64,000 nt of DNA from an uncultured Pelagibacteraceae bacterium (GTDB lineage: Bacteria; Pseudomonadota; Alphaproteobacteria; Pelagibacterales; Pelagibacteraceae): the NCBI GenBank assembly GCA_902519945.1, contig CABYLY010000001.1, positions 96,579-160,578 of the forward strand. Direction: 5' to 3'. A model generated the notes under the pieces. The model worked only from the letters and a program-made list of their open reading frames with translations. It ran no database searches and was not told where the DNA came from. Both the position numbers and the translations under genes were made by a program. Position 1 is the first letter of the stretch. The number at the start of each line of letters is the position of its first letter. Positions 51,104-60,492 of the stretch are shown piece by piece.

Positions 51104-52357
51104 ATGAGCTCTGAAACAAAACAGATTTTAACTACTGACGGAATACCCTTAGAGGTAAGTCTTAAAAAAGCTGAGAGAAAAAATAAGATCAAAGCTTTCT
51201 TGCTTGTTGCTCCTTTATTGTTTTTCTTAATTATTACCTATGTCTTTCCAATAGGTGACATGTTATTCAGAAGTATCGATGATAAAATGGTAACACAAAT
51301 GCTTCCAAAAACTTTTAAAGCAATGGAAACCTGGGACGGTCAGGAGTTACCCGGGGAAGAGGTTTTTGCAGCTTTTCATGAAGATTTTATAAAATTAGTA
51401 GAAGATAAACGTGAAGGTAAATTATCTACTCAGTTAAATTATACGAAAAATGGATTTAAAAGTATTATTAAAAAATTAAGAAGAAAATCAAAATCATTTG
51501 AAGAGGGAAACTATAAAGAGCAAATTATGTCAGTTCATAAAAGATGGGCTGATGTTGAGTACTGGAGAGCAATTAAAAGAAGAGCCCCTGAATTTACAAG
51601 TCAAAAATATCTAAAAGGAATGGATATGTATGTAAATGAAGAGGGAAAAATAGTAAGTGTTGAAGAGGACAGAAGAATTCATAGAGTGCTGTGGTTACGA
51701 ACTTTGGAAATTGCATTCTTTGTAACTGTCTTTTGTTTCTTAATGGCTTATCCAATAGCCCATTTATTAGCTACTTTACCTATGAAGTATAGTAACTTAT
51801 TAATGATATGCGTACTGTTGCCGTTCTGGACTTCATTACTTGTAAGAACTGCTAGCTGGATGATTTTGTTACAACAACAAGGTATTGTTAATGATTTCTT
51901 TGTAGGAATAGGATTGGTAGCAGACGATAACAGGCCTGAGATGATGTACAATAAGACAGGAAGTTATGTAGCAATGACACAAATCTTGCTACCATTCATG
52001 GTACTCCCGTTATATAGTGTAATGAAAACTATCTCACCAAGCTTAATGAGAGCTGGAAAATCATTAGGTGGAACACCATTTGTAGCTTTTTGGAAAGTTT
52101 ATTTTCCACTTACAATTCCTGGAATAGGTGCAGGTTGCTTACTAGTTTTCATTTTAGCGATTGGTTATTACATTACACCAGCCTTAGTTGGTGGTGCATC
52201 CGGAACTTTAATTAGTAATCAGATCGCTTTTCACATGAAAAGTACCCTAGACTGGAGTTTTGCATCCGCAATGGGATTAATGCTGTTAAGTGGAGTTTTA
52301 GTGATTTATTGGCTTTATAACAAAATAGTTGGAATTGATAATATTAAATTAGGATAA
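51104..52357 (+). CDS. potB: Spermidine/putrescine-type ABC transporter permease (PotB type)
   Basis: 417 residues, longer than typical PotB (about 285). Between the first helix (FLLVAPLLFFLIITYVFPIGDM) and the rest there is a polar, charged insert of about 130 residues (DKMVTQMLPKTFKAMETWDG ... VEEDRRIHRVLWLRT), probably periplasmic. The BPD_transp_1 core follows with the ATPase-contact loop SPSLMRAGKSLGGTPFVAFWKVYFPL. Starts 5 nt after the terminator. Confidence 0.9.
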   Translation: MSSETKQILTTDGIPLEVSLKKAERKNKIKAFLLVAPLLFFLIITYVFPIGDMLFRSIDDKMVTQMLPKTFKAMETWDGQELPGEEVFAAFHEDFIKLVEDKREGKLSTQLNYTKNGFKSIIKKLRRKSKSFEEGNYKEQIMSVHKRWADVEYWRAIKRRAPEFTSQKYLKGMDMYVNEEGKIVSVEEDRRIHRVLWLRTLEIAFFVTVFCFLMAYPIAHLLATLPMKYSNLLMICVLLPFWTSLLVRTASWMILLQQQGIVNDFFVGIGLVADDNRPEMMYNKTGSYVAMTQILLPFMVLPLYSVMKTISPSLMRAGKSLGGTPFVAFWKVYFPLTIPGIGAGCLLVFILAIGYYITPALVGGASGTLISNQIAFHMKSTLDWSFASAMGLMLLSGVLVIYWLYNKIVGIDNIKLG

Positions 52358-52362
52358 TTAAG

Positions 52363-53217
52363 ATGGCTTTACCAAAGTATACTGAACCACATTATAGAAT
52401 TTGGCATTATATTTATTTAACAATTTGTGGTGCAGTTTTCTTTTTTCTTATTGCACCCTTATTTGTAATCTTTCCATTATCATTCAACGCAGAAGAATTT
52501 TTAAGTTTCTCTGACGGGATGAAAAGCCTTGATCCTGATGCCTTTTCTTTAAGATGGTATAAAGACATGATCTATGGGACTAAAAATCCTTGGGGATTAG
52601 CTGCGAAAAATAGTTTTATAATTGCAATATTTGCAACAATAGGTTCGGTGATACTTGGAACGGTTGCCGCTCTAGGGTTAAGTAGCAGACATATGCCATA
52701 CAAAGGTTTGATAATGGCTGTTTTAATTTCTCCAATGATCGTACCTTTAATTATTTCAGGTGTTGCAATATTTTTCTTCATGGCCAAGGCAGGTTTGGCA
52801 GCAACCCACACAGGTATTGTGCTTGCCCACATAATTTTAGGAACACCATTTGTTGTTATCACAGTAACCGCTACTCTTTCAGGATTTGATCACAGTGTAA
52901 CTAGAGCTGCTGCAAGTTTAGGCAGTGATCCAGTAAATACTTTTATGAAAATTACGTTGCCACTAATCTTACCAGGAGTTATTTCAGGTGGATTATTTGC
53001 TTTTGTGACTTCCTTTGATGAAGTTGTTGTTGTTTTATTTTTAGCAGGATTAGAAAATACAACTATTCCTATTCAAATGTGGACAGGTTTAAGAGAACAA
53101 TTAAGTCCAACAATTCTAGCAGTTGCGACTTGTTTAATTATACTATCAACATTAATACTAGTAACCGCTGAGCTTTTAAGAAGACGATCAGAGAGACTTA
53201 GAGGAATTAATCGATAG
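52363..53217 (+). CDS. potC: Spermidine/putrescine-type ABC transporter permease (PotC type)
   Basis: 284 residues with six helices. Pattern: YIYLTICGAVFFFLIAPLFVIFPLSFN, NSFIIAIFATIGSVILGTVAALGLS, and the EAA loop DHSVTRAAASLGSDPVNTFMKITLPLILPGV. FVTSFDEVVVVLFL is the family signature of PotC. Starts 5 nt after PotB; the next gene begins 12 nt further, so the following dehydrogenase is probably on the same transcript. Confidence 0.93.
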   Translation: MALPKYTEPHYRIWHYIYLTICGAVFFFLIAPLFVIFPLSFNAEEFLSFSDGMKSLDPDAFSLRWYKDMIYGTKNPWGLAAKNSFIIAIFATIGSVILGTVAALGLSSRHMPYKGLIMAVLISPMIVPLIISGVAIFFFMAKAGLAATHTGIVLAHIILGTPFVVITVTATLSGFDHSVTRAAASLGSDPVNTFMKITLPLILPGVISGGLFAFVTSFDEVVVVLFLAGLENTTIPIQMWTGLREQLSPTILAVATCLIILSTLILVTAELLRRRSERLRGINR

Positions 53218-53229
53218 TAAAATAATCAA

Positions 53230-55452
53230 ATGAAAATTAAGAACGTAGTAGTTATTGGATCAGGTACAATGGGAAGTGGTATAGCTGCACATCTCTGTAA
53301 TGCTAATATTCCTGTCACACTTTTAGATTTAAAAACTGAAATAAGTCAAAATGCTAGAGAACGAATACATAAATCAAGACCGCCTTTATTAATTGATAAA
53401 ACCAAAATTGATAATATTAAGGTTGGAAATATATCTGATGATTTCGATGTAGTTAAAGATGCTGATTGGATTGTTGAGGCAGTGGTTGAGAGAATTGATA
53501 TAAAACACCAAATTTACGAAAAAATTTTTAAAAGTAGGAAAGATGGAGCAATAGTTTCATCAAACACTTCCTCAATCCCAATTAAAGTCCTATCTCAAAA
53601 TTTAAATAAAGATCAAAAAAAGGATTTTTGTATCACACATTTTTTTAATCCAGTTAGATATATGGGTCTTCTTGAAATAGTTAAGAATGAAGACAATGAT
53701 TTAAATAAAATCAATCAATTAAAAGAATTTTGTGAAGTTGAGTTAGGTAAAGGAGCAATTGTTTGTAATGATACCCCTGGTTTCCTAGGAAACAGGGTGG
53801 GTGTGTATGCAATGCAAATTGCAATGACTGAAGCATTTAAGATGAAACTTTCTGTTGAGGAAGCAGATGCAATCTTTGGAAGACCTATGGGTATACCTAA
53901 AACAGGAGTTTTTGGATTATATGATTTAATTGGAATAGATTTAATGGCAGATGTTTTAAAAAGTTTTATCAAAGAACTTCCAAAATCTGATGAGTTCCAT
54001 GAGGTCGCTAAAGAAATTCCTCTAGTAAAAAAATTGATTGAGACTGGATATACGGGGAGAAAAGGCAAAGGTGGCTTCTATAGAATGAAAAAGACTGATA
54101 GTGGAAAAATTATGGAAGCTATTAATCTTGAAACTGGCGAGTATTCAACAAGTCAAAAAATAGATATTAAGTCTGATAAAGTAGATTTAAAGGCTCTAAT
54201 AAATAGAAATGATAAGTATGGAGACTATGCTTGGTCAGTACTATCTAAGATAATAAAATATGCTTCATCTCTAGTTCCTGCGATTACCAAAGAATTTAAT
54301 GACATAGACGAGGCAATGAGACTTGGATTTAACTGGGCGAGGGGACCTTTTGAGATGTTAGAAGAAATTGGTGTAAAAAATTTCTTCGATAAAGTTGATG
54401 AATATAAAGGTAATAATTTTTTAGAAAATTTATCTAATTCTAAAGATGAAAATTTTTATGGTGAAAGGCAAAAGTACACATCAATTGAAACTTTAGGTAA
54501 GATCAAGAAAACTGCCTCAAGTGTTGATGGTAACAGTTCAGCTTCAATTTATAGATTTAATGATTTTAATATTGTTGAGTTTACGACTAAAGCTAATGCG
54601 CTCGATTATGACTCAATGGATGCTCTTAAGAAAGCAACTGATAAACCTTTAATAATAATTAATGAAAGCATGCAATTTTCTGCTGGTGTTAACCTGACCT
54701 ATACAATGGAATTTGCAAATAAAAATGATTTTAAATCGATAGAAAAATTTATTAAATATTTTCAAGAAACTTGCAAACATCTTAAGTACTCTAAATACCC
54801 AGTTATATCTGCCCCATCAGGTTTAACTTTGGGTGGAGGTTTTGAAGTTTTAGTACAAAGTAATTTTGTAGCCTCACACACCAATATTGTTATCGGATTA
54901 GTAGAGACTATTGTTGGATTAATTCCAGCTGGAGGCGGATGTAAAGAAATGCTCGCTAGATGGTTAAATACTGAAGAGGCTAAGAAAGATGCAAAATATG
55001 CACCTCTGAAAGTATTTGATATAATTGGCTATGGTAGAACAGCTACGTCTCCAGTTGAGGCAGAACCTTTGAAATACTTATTACCTGAAAATAAAAGAAT
55101 TATGAATAGAAATAGTTTACTTGAAGTATCGAAAAAAATCTTAAATGAAAACAAGGACTTTAGAGCACCAAATGAGCTTACATTTAATTTACCTGGTAAA
55201 GCAGTTATTGATGATATGAACAAAATTTTAGAAAAACTTTATAATGACAAAGTTATATTGGATCATGGTTTGACTGTAGCAAAAGAATTAGCTCATGTGT
55301 TAAGTGGTGGTGAAACTACTAAAGATAAAACTCTTACAGAGGATGATTTGTTTAAATTGGAACTTGATGCTTTTATGAGATTAATTGAAACCAAACAAAC
55401 TCAAGATAGAATTAAACATACTCTTGCTACTGGTAAACCTTTGGTTAATTAA
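53230..55452 (+). CDS. 3-hydroxyacyl-CoA dehydrogenase/enoyl-CoA hydratase fusion
   Basis: 740 residues. The N-terminal NAD-binding domain has GSGTMGSG (10-17) and the catalytic His137 in ITHFFNPVRYMGLLEI. The two C-terminal dehydrogenase domains follow (GVFGLYDLIGIDLM; FNWARGPFEMLEEIG). The crotonase-type hydratase domain is at about 440-740 (GVNLTYTMEF, GLTLGGGFEVL, IVGLIPAGGGCKEML). This order, dehydrogenase first, is the reverse of E. coli FadB/FadJ. It catalyses two steps of beta-oxidation-like acyl-CoA breakdown. No thiolase lies beside it; the substrate may be a short- or branched-chain acyl-CoA. Convergent overlap of 8 nt with the next gene. Confidence 0.92.
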   Translation: MKIKNVVVIGSGTMGSGIAAHLCNANIPVTLLDLKTEISQNARERIHKSRPPLLIDKTKIDNIKVGNISDDFDVVKDADWIVEAVVERIDIKHQIYEKIFKSRKDGAIVSSNTSSIPIKVLSQNLNKDQKKDFCITHFFNPVRYMGLLEIVKNEDNDLNKINQLKEFCEVELGKGAIVCNDTPGFLGNRVGVYAMQIAMTEAFKMKLSVEEADAIFGRPMGIPKTGVFGLYDLIGIDLMADVLKSFIKELPKSDEFHEVAKEIPLVKKLIETGYTGRKGKGGFYRMKKTDSGKIMEAINLETGEYSTSQKIDIKSDKVDLKALINRNDKYGDYAWSVLSKIIKYASSLVPAITKEFNDIDEAMRLGFNWARGPFEMLEEIGVKNFFDKVDEYKGNNFLENLSNSKDENFYGERQKYTSIETLGKIKKTASSVDGNSSASIYRFNDFNIVEFTTKANALDYDSMDALKKATDKPLIIINESMQFSAGVNLTYTMEFANKNDFKSIEKFIKYFQETCKHLKYSKYPVISAPSGLTLGGGFEVLVQSNFVASHTNIVIGLVETIVGLIPAGGGCKEMLARWLNTEEAKKDAKYAPLKVFDIIGYGRTATSPVEAEPLKYLLPENKRIMNRNSLLEVSKKILNENKDFRAPNELTFNLPGKAVIDDMNKILEKLYNDKVILDHGLTVAKELAHVLSGGETTKDKTLTEDDLFKLELDAFMRLIETKQTQDRIKHTLATGKPLVN

Positions 55453-56089
55453 ATAATCTAAGAGTATTTATAAAGTCAGGCCTTAAAACATATTCAGATT
55501 TATTTAAGTGTTTAATTTTTTCTAAAGCTTCTAAGCCAAATATTACTTTTCCAATGGGTGTATATTCTCCTTCATACAAAGGTTCATCCTGAAGAATTAT
55601 AAAAAATTGGCTGTCCTCAGTATCATATTTTAATGATCGAGCTAATCCTACGCTTCCTTTGGTGTAGTTAAAATCCCTATCAACTTCAGATTTGATTGTA
55701 CCCAACCCAGATTTTCCAGTTCCAATTTTTCCATAATCAATATTTCCTTTTTTTCCAAATTCTACATCTCCAGCTTGTACAAGTTTATCTTTAATGACCC
55801 TATGAAATGCTACATCATCATAGGCATTAGATTTAATTAATTTTTTAAATCTTTCTACTCCATTTGGAGAAATTTCTGGATATAATTCTATAATTACATT
55901 TCCACACTCAACGTTTAGAATAGCTATGTTATTAGGATTTTCAAAATTAATCTTATTTGGATCATAATTCTTAACAAACAAACATTTATTTTTAAGCAAA
56001 ACAAACGAAGTAATTGAAAATAAACCTAAAATTACAACAAATATAAATATTATTTTTTCAGATTTTGAAGCTTTTATCTTTTCAATCAT
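55445..56089 (-). CDS. Cyclophilin-type peptidyl-prolyl isomerase, membrane-anchored
   Basis: 214 residues. An N-terminal membrane anchor (KIIFIFVVILGLFSITSFVLL) precedes a cyclophilin domain at about 48-214: VIIELYPEISPNGVERFKKL, YDDVAFHRVIKDKLVQAGD, GSVGLARSLKYDTEDSQFFIIL, YTPIGKVIFGLEALEKI. The catalytic Arg is in FHRVI and the Phe in DSQFFI. It would act on periplasmic proteins. It overlaps the upstream metallopeptidase-like gene by 4 nt. Confidence 0.92.
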   Translation of the reverse strand: MIEKIKASKSEKIIFIFVVILGLFSITSFVLLKNKCLFVKNYDPNKINFENPNNIAILNVECGNVIIELYPEISPNGVERFKKLIKSNAYDDVAFHRVIKDKLVQAGDVEFGKKGNIDYGKIGTGKSGLGTIKSEVDRDFNYTKGSVGLARSLKYDTEDSQFFIILQDEPLYEGEYTPIGKVIFGLEALEKIKHLNKSEYVLRPDFINTLRLFN

Positions 56090-56808
56090 AAAATAAAACT
56101 TTTATCAATTTTTAGGAGTCCTTTTCTGATGAATTCAATCTTTTTTTGAAGAATAGGATCAACCGTTTCAGGTAAATTTCCATACATTAAATGAGAAAAT
56201 ACCTCAGCCATATCTTCAGATGCGGTGGATCGTGAGTATTCAGTAATAAAACCAGCTGTATTAGAATATGTTTCTAATCCTATTTTTTTTGTACAGGTTG
56301 AACATTCTGCATAATTGAAATCTTTAGGATTAAAACTAGACCAAATTTGTTCATTAAATATATCTTTGAAACTATCATTTATTATGTGGAACACTTCGTG
56401 ATGTAACACTCTTTCAAAATATCTATCGTTAAACTTTATATCTACAATTAAAGTTTTCATTATATTATCAGGTATCCCAGCAGTATTAATACCTGAGATT
56501 GATAAGTCTTCACACATAACAATGTATTTTAAATTTATTTTTTTTAAAAAGTTTTGAGAATATCTATTAAGATTTTTTTCAATAATCTTATATTTTCTAT
56601 CTAGGTCTTGCTTTGATGATTTAAAACAATTGATATTATTATCAATACCTATTGTAAATGCTTGTTTAGCATTCAAGTATCTTAATTTATTTTCAGTTTT
56701 AAGATTATAAATTTCCAGATTTGGAATCTTTATCAATTCGTAAATTGTATCTGTTTGGGCTGGAGAAATTAAAAGTAAATACAATAAAATGAGCTTTAAT
56801 AATTTCAT
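56086..56808 (-). CDS. Exported putative zinc metallopeptidase
   Basis: 240 residues. A signal peptide (LLKLILLYLLLISPAQT) precedes the mature part. The zinc motif HEVFH is seen in ERVLHHEVFHIINDSF, and a downstream Glu is offered by ASEDMAEVFSHLMYG, the pattern of gluzincin-like peptidases of unknown specificity. Two Cys-Xaa2-Cys (AECSTCTKK) lie between. The coupled cyclophilin suggests a shared role in periplasmic protein quality. Family placement beyond the motif is uncertain. Confidence 0.7.
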   Translation of the reverse strand: MKLLKLILLYLLLISPAQTDTIYELIKIPNLEIYNLKTENKLRYLNAKQAFTIGIDNNINCFKSSKQDLDRKYKIIEKNLNRYSQNFLKKINLKYIVMCEDLSISGINTAGIPDNIMKTLIVDIKFNDRYFERVLHHEVFHIINDSFKDIFNEQIWSSFNPKDFNYAECSTCTKKIGLETYSNTAGFITEYSRSTASEDMAEVFSHLMYGNLPETVDPILQKKIEFIRKGLLKIDKSFIL

Positions 56809-56862
56809 AATTAGTATTATTGAAGATATTCCAATTTGTTAGAATGTGATAGAGTTTTTGTA

Positions 56863-57822
56863 ATGAAAAAAAAAAGAAGCAAAGAGCCCATTCAACCAGT
56901 AAGTGGTACAAAGGTTCCAAGATTTGCTGGTCCATCAACTTTTGCTAGACTACCAGAATTAAGAGACGTTGAGTACTGTGATGTTGCAATTGTGGGAATA
57001 CCATTCGATGCGGGCACAAGTTACAGGCCTGGGGCAAGATTTGGTCCTCAAAGTATAAGACAAGCTTCAAGACACTTAAGAACAAATTATCATCCAAATT
57101 ATGATGTTGAACCCTTCAAAGTTCAACAAGTTGCTGATGCCGGTGATATTACTTGCAATCCATTCAATATAGATGAAGCAATTAAGCAAATTGAGGAAGG
57201 AGCATTGGATCTTCTTAAAAAAACTGGTGGTATAATTAGTTTAGGTGGAGATCATACAATTGCGTTTCCTTTATTAAAAGCAGTAAATAAAATTAATAAT
57301 GGTCCTGTTGCTTTAGTTCATTTTGATGCTCATCTTGATACTTGGGACACTTATTTTGGTGCGCCTTATACCCATGGAACACCTTTTAGAAGAGCACGTG
57401 AGGAAAATTTATTCATGGATGATGCTTCAATGCACGTTGGTATTAGAGGTCCATTGTATAGCAGAGAAGATCTTAAAAATGATGAAGGTTTTGGATTTAA
57501 GATAATTCATTGTGATGAGTTTCAAACTGAAGGCACTGATAAAATTGCTGAAAGAATAAAAAAAAGAGTAGGAGATAATCCATTATATTTATCAATTGAT
57601 ATTGATGTTTTAGATCCTGCTTTTGCACCTGGCACTGGTACACCAGAAATAGCAGGCATGACCACTAGAGAAATGGTTAATGTTATTAGACGCTTGTCTG
57701 GTATGAATTTAATCTCTGCAGATGTTGTTGAGGTATCACCTGCTTATGATCATGCTGAGGTAACATCACTTGCAGCTGCTACTATAGTTTATGAATTAAC
57801 AAATCTATTTGCAAAAAAGTAA
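56863..57822 (+). CDS. Agmatinase-family ureohydrolase (SpeB-like)
   Basis: 319 residues from ATG 56863; a TTG at 56836 is in frame. All manganese motifs are intact: SLGGDHTI, ALVHFDAHLDTWD and LSIDIDVLDPAFAPGTGTPE. The N-terminal FAGPSTFARLPE and GIPFDAGTSYRPGARFGPQSIR are the agmatinase/guanidinobutyrase pattern. The enzyme releases urea from agmatine (giving putrescine), guanidinobutyrate (giving GABA) or a similar compound. Cotranscribed aldehyde dehydrogenase 20 nt downstream and the polyamine-type transporter nearby favour guanidino/polyamine use. The exact substrate cannot be read from sequence. Confidence 0.9.
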   Translation: MKKKRSKEPIQPVSGTKVPRFAGPSTFARLPELRDVEYCDVAIVGIPFDAGTSYRPGARFGPQSIRQASRHLRTNYHPNYDVEPFKVQQVADAGDITCNPFNIDEAIKQIEEGALDLLKKTGGIISLGGDHTIAFPLLKAVNKINNGPVALVHFDAHLDTWDTYFGAPYTHGTPFRRAREENLFMDDASMHVGIRGPLYSREDLKNDEGFGFKIIHCDEFQTEGTDKIAERIKKRVGDNPLYLSIDIDVLDPAFAPGTGTPEIAGMTTREMVNVIRRLSGMNLISADVVEVSPAYDHAEVTSLAAATIVYELTNLFAKK

Positions 57823-57842
57823 AGAAAGGTTAGGAATCTCTA

Positions 57843-59276
57843 ATGGAAAATAAAAAAAATTTTTATATCAATGGCAAATGGGTAACACCAAAAAGCAAAG
57901 AAGAAATCAAAGTAATTGATCCTGCAACTGAGGAAAATTGTGCAGTTATAACACTGGGTAACAAAGATGACGTAAACGATGCTGTGAATGCTGCCAAAAA
58001 AGCTTATAGTTCTTGGGCGTTTTCATCAAAAGAGGAGAGAATAAAATTACTAGAAAAACTTTACGAAAATTATAAGAAAAGATGGGCTGACATTGCAAAT
58101 GCGATTACGATAGAGATGGGAGCACCAAAAGATTTTGCAACAAAACTTCAAGCTGGTACAGGTGCGGCTCATTTAAAATCATTTATAAGATATTTGAAAA
58201 ATTTTGAATTTGAAAAACCATTAGGAGAACATGCTCCTAATCAAAGACTTATTTATGAACCTAAAGGCGTATGTGCATTAATCACACCATGGAATTGGCC
58301 AATGAACCAGGTTTGTTTAAAGGTGATGCCTGCAATTGCATCTGGCTGCACTATGGTCTTAAAACCATCTGAACTAGCTCCGTTATCGTCAATGATATTA
58401 GCTGAGCTAATTGATGAGACTAAGATCCCAGCAGGTGTGTTTAATTTAGTTAATGGTGATGGAGCAACAACTGGAGATGCATTAACAAGTCATCCTGACG
58501 TAAATATGATTTCATTTACCGGATCAACTAGAGCAGGAGCATTAATTTCCCAAAATGCTGCGAAGGATTTTAAAAGAGTTAGTTTAGAACTTGGCGGCAA
58601 AGGTGCAAATATAATATTTAAAGATGCTGATCCAGATGCAATAGAAAGAGGTGCTTTGAGATGTTTTAGAAACTCAGGCCAGTCATGTAATGCACCCACA
58701 AGAATGCTAGTCGAAAAATCAATGTATAATGATGCTGTGGAAAGATTAAAGAAGTATACAGAAAATTTTGAGGTTGGTGATCCAAAAAAAGAGGGAGAGC
58801 ATATAGGCCCAGTTATTTCTGAAACTCAATACAACAAGATACAAACTTTAATTAAGAAGGGTATTGATGAGGGAGCTAAATTAGTAGCTGGAGGCCCAGG
58901 CAAACCAGATGGATTAGAAAAAGGTTATTTTGTGAAGCCTACTGTATTTGCTGATGTTAATAACAAAATGGAAATTGCAAGAACAGAAATATTTGGCCCA
59001 GTTTTATCTGTGATGCCTTTTGAAACAGAGGAAGAAGCTATTGAAATTGCAAACGATACTCCCTACGGATTAACAAACTATATTCAAACTACAGATAAAG
59101 AAAAAGTAAAGAGAGTTGCTAGAAAACTTAGATCGGGGATGGTTGATGTTAATGGTGCTGGTATTGCTGTTGATGCGCCTTTTGGTGGATTTAAACATTC
59201 TGGGATTGGTAGAGAAGCTGGTGAGCATGGTCTTGAAGAGTTTTTAGAGGTTAAATCTGTAGGTGGATGGAGTTAA
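57843..59276 (+). CDS. NAD(P)-dependent aldehyde dehydrogenase
   Basis: 477 residues. Catalytic Cys in FRNSGQSCNAPTRM and Glu in LELGGKGANI, with the cofactor region TPWNWPMNQ and FTGSTRAGALI. The C-terminal SGIGREAGEHGLEEFLEVKSV is common in this superfamily. It follows the ureohydrolase and likely acts on an amino-aldehyde from polyamine or guanidino compound breakdown. A convergent 4-nt overlap with the deacetylase gene closes the operon. Confidence 0.92.
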   Translation: MENKKNFYINGKWVTPKSKEEIKVIDPATEENCAVITLGNKDDVNDAVNAAKKAYSSWAFSSKEERIKLLEKLYENYKKRWADIANAITIEMGAPKDFATKLQAGTGAAHLKSFIRYLKNFEFEKPLGEHAPNQRLIYEPKGVCALITPWNWPMNQVCLKVMPAIASGCTMVLKPSELAPLSSMILAELIDETKIPAGVFNLVNGDGATTGDALTSHPDVNMISFTGSTRAGALISQNAAKDFKRVSLELGGKGANIIFKDADPDAIERGALRCFRNSGQSCNAPTRMLVEKSMYNDAVERLKKYTENFEVGDPKKEGEHIGPVISETQYNKIQTLIKKGIDEGAKLVAGGPGKPDGLEKGYFVKPTVFADVNNKMEIARTEIFGPVLSVMPFETEEEAIEIANDTPYGLTNYIQTTDKEKVKRVARKLRSGMVDVNGAGIAVDAPFGGFKHSGIGREAGEHGLEEFLEVKSVGGWS

Positions 59277-60463
59277 TTAAGAGTAGATTTTTTCTTAATT
59301 CCCTCAAGAAATTTCAAACATTTTTTAAGTTCATTAAGTTCAATGAACTCATCGACTTTGTGAGCTTGTTCAATAGAGCCTGGCCCGCAAACAACTGTAC
59401 TGATACCAATTTCTTGAAACAATCCAGCTTCTGTTCCAAAGGATACAACTTCTCTAGAATTATCACCGGTCAAACTTGAGACTAATTCACATGCTTCTGA
59501 ATTATCTATACGATCGAAACCTGTGACTTCACCTATTATTTCCTTCGTTATCTTTGAATTAGTAAAAACTTTTCTCATCTCTGGTAATAAAACTTCATTT
59601 GCATATTCATCTATTTTTTGATTTAGAAAGACACCATCTTCTTTGATGACTGGTCTTGTCTCCCATTCAACCCGACATTTGTCAGCTATTACATTGTGAG
59701 CTATACCTCCGAATATTCCTCCAACTTGTAATGTTGAAAAAGGAGGATCAAAAATCGAGTCCTTTGGAGCTCTTTTTTTTAATTCTTCCCTAAGCTCGAT
59801 TAACTTATTTGCATATTTTGATGCAAATTCAACTGCACTAACACCTTTGTGTGGCATTGAACTATGTCCAGCTAATCCCTCAAAATAAGTAGTATATTCA
59901 TAACAACCTTTATGTGCATCTATGATTTTCATTTTTGTAGGTTCTCCCACAATACAAATTCCATCTTGAATATTTCTTTTTTTAAGTTCTTTAATTAATA
60001 TTGGAGCACCCAAGCATGCTGTTTCCTCATCAAATGTAAAAGAAAAATGAATATCTCTATTTAAATCAACTTTAGAAAAAACTGGAGCAAACGCTAAAGT
60101 ACATGCAATAAATCCCTTCATATCACAAGAACCTCTTCCATAAAGTTTATCTTCTTTAATTGTTGCTTTGAATGGGTCTGTACTCCAACTCTTAGAAACA
60201 GGGACTGTATCAGTATGACCGGATAAAATTATTGGTTTAACCCCATTTGATTTTTTTGCTTTTATTGTTGCAAAAAGATTTACTCTTTTTTTTTTATCAT
60301 CATATGTTTTAAATGAAGTTGCACCCAAATCATTGAGATATTTTTCACAATAATTAATTAAATCATTGTTATCTTCTCCAGAAATAGTTTTAAATCCAAT
60401 TAAATCAGATAAAATCTTTATAGAATTCTTATATAATTTATCTAAATTTACTTCTGTACTCAT
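59273..60463 (-). CDS. argE: M20-family deacetylase, acetylornithine deacetylase (ArgE)-like
   Basis: 396 residues. The zinc-site motifs of the family are visible: ILSGHTDTVPVSKSW, KLYGRGSCDMKGFIACTLAF, FDEETACLGAP, and SFGTEAGLFQEIG with PGSIEQAHKVDEFIEL near the end. ArgE removes acetate from N-acetylornithine in arginine synthesis; the EQAHKxDEF end is typical of ArgE. Since the window also has ectoine-related enzymes, deacetylation of N-acetyl-diaminobutyrate is a possible alternative. Confidence 0.86.
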   Translation of the reverse strand: MSTEVNLDKLYKNSIKILSDLIGFKTISGEDNNDLINYCEKYLNDLGATSFKTYDDKKKRVNLFATIKAKKSNGVKPIILSGHTDTVPVSKSWSTDPFKATIKEDKLYGRGSCDMKGFIACTLAFAPVFSKVDLNRDIHFSFTFDEETACLGAPILIKELKKRNIQDGICIVGEPTKMKIIDAHKGCYEYTTYFEGLAGHSSMPHKGVSAVEFASKYANKLIELREELKKRAPKDSIFDPPFSTLQVGGIFGGIAHNVIADKCRVEWETRPVIKEDGVFLNQKIDEYANEVLLPEMRKVFTNSKITKEIIGEVTGFDRIDNSEACELVSSLTGDNSREVVSFGTEAGLFQEIGISTVVCGPGSIEQAHKVDEFIELNELKKCLKFLEGIKKKSTLN

Positions 60464-60492
60464 AACTAATAATTAATATAAATATCACATTT

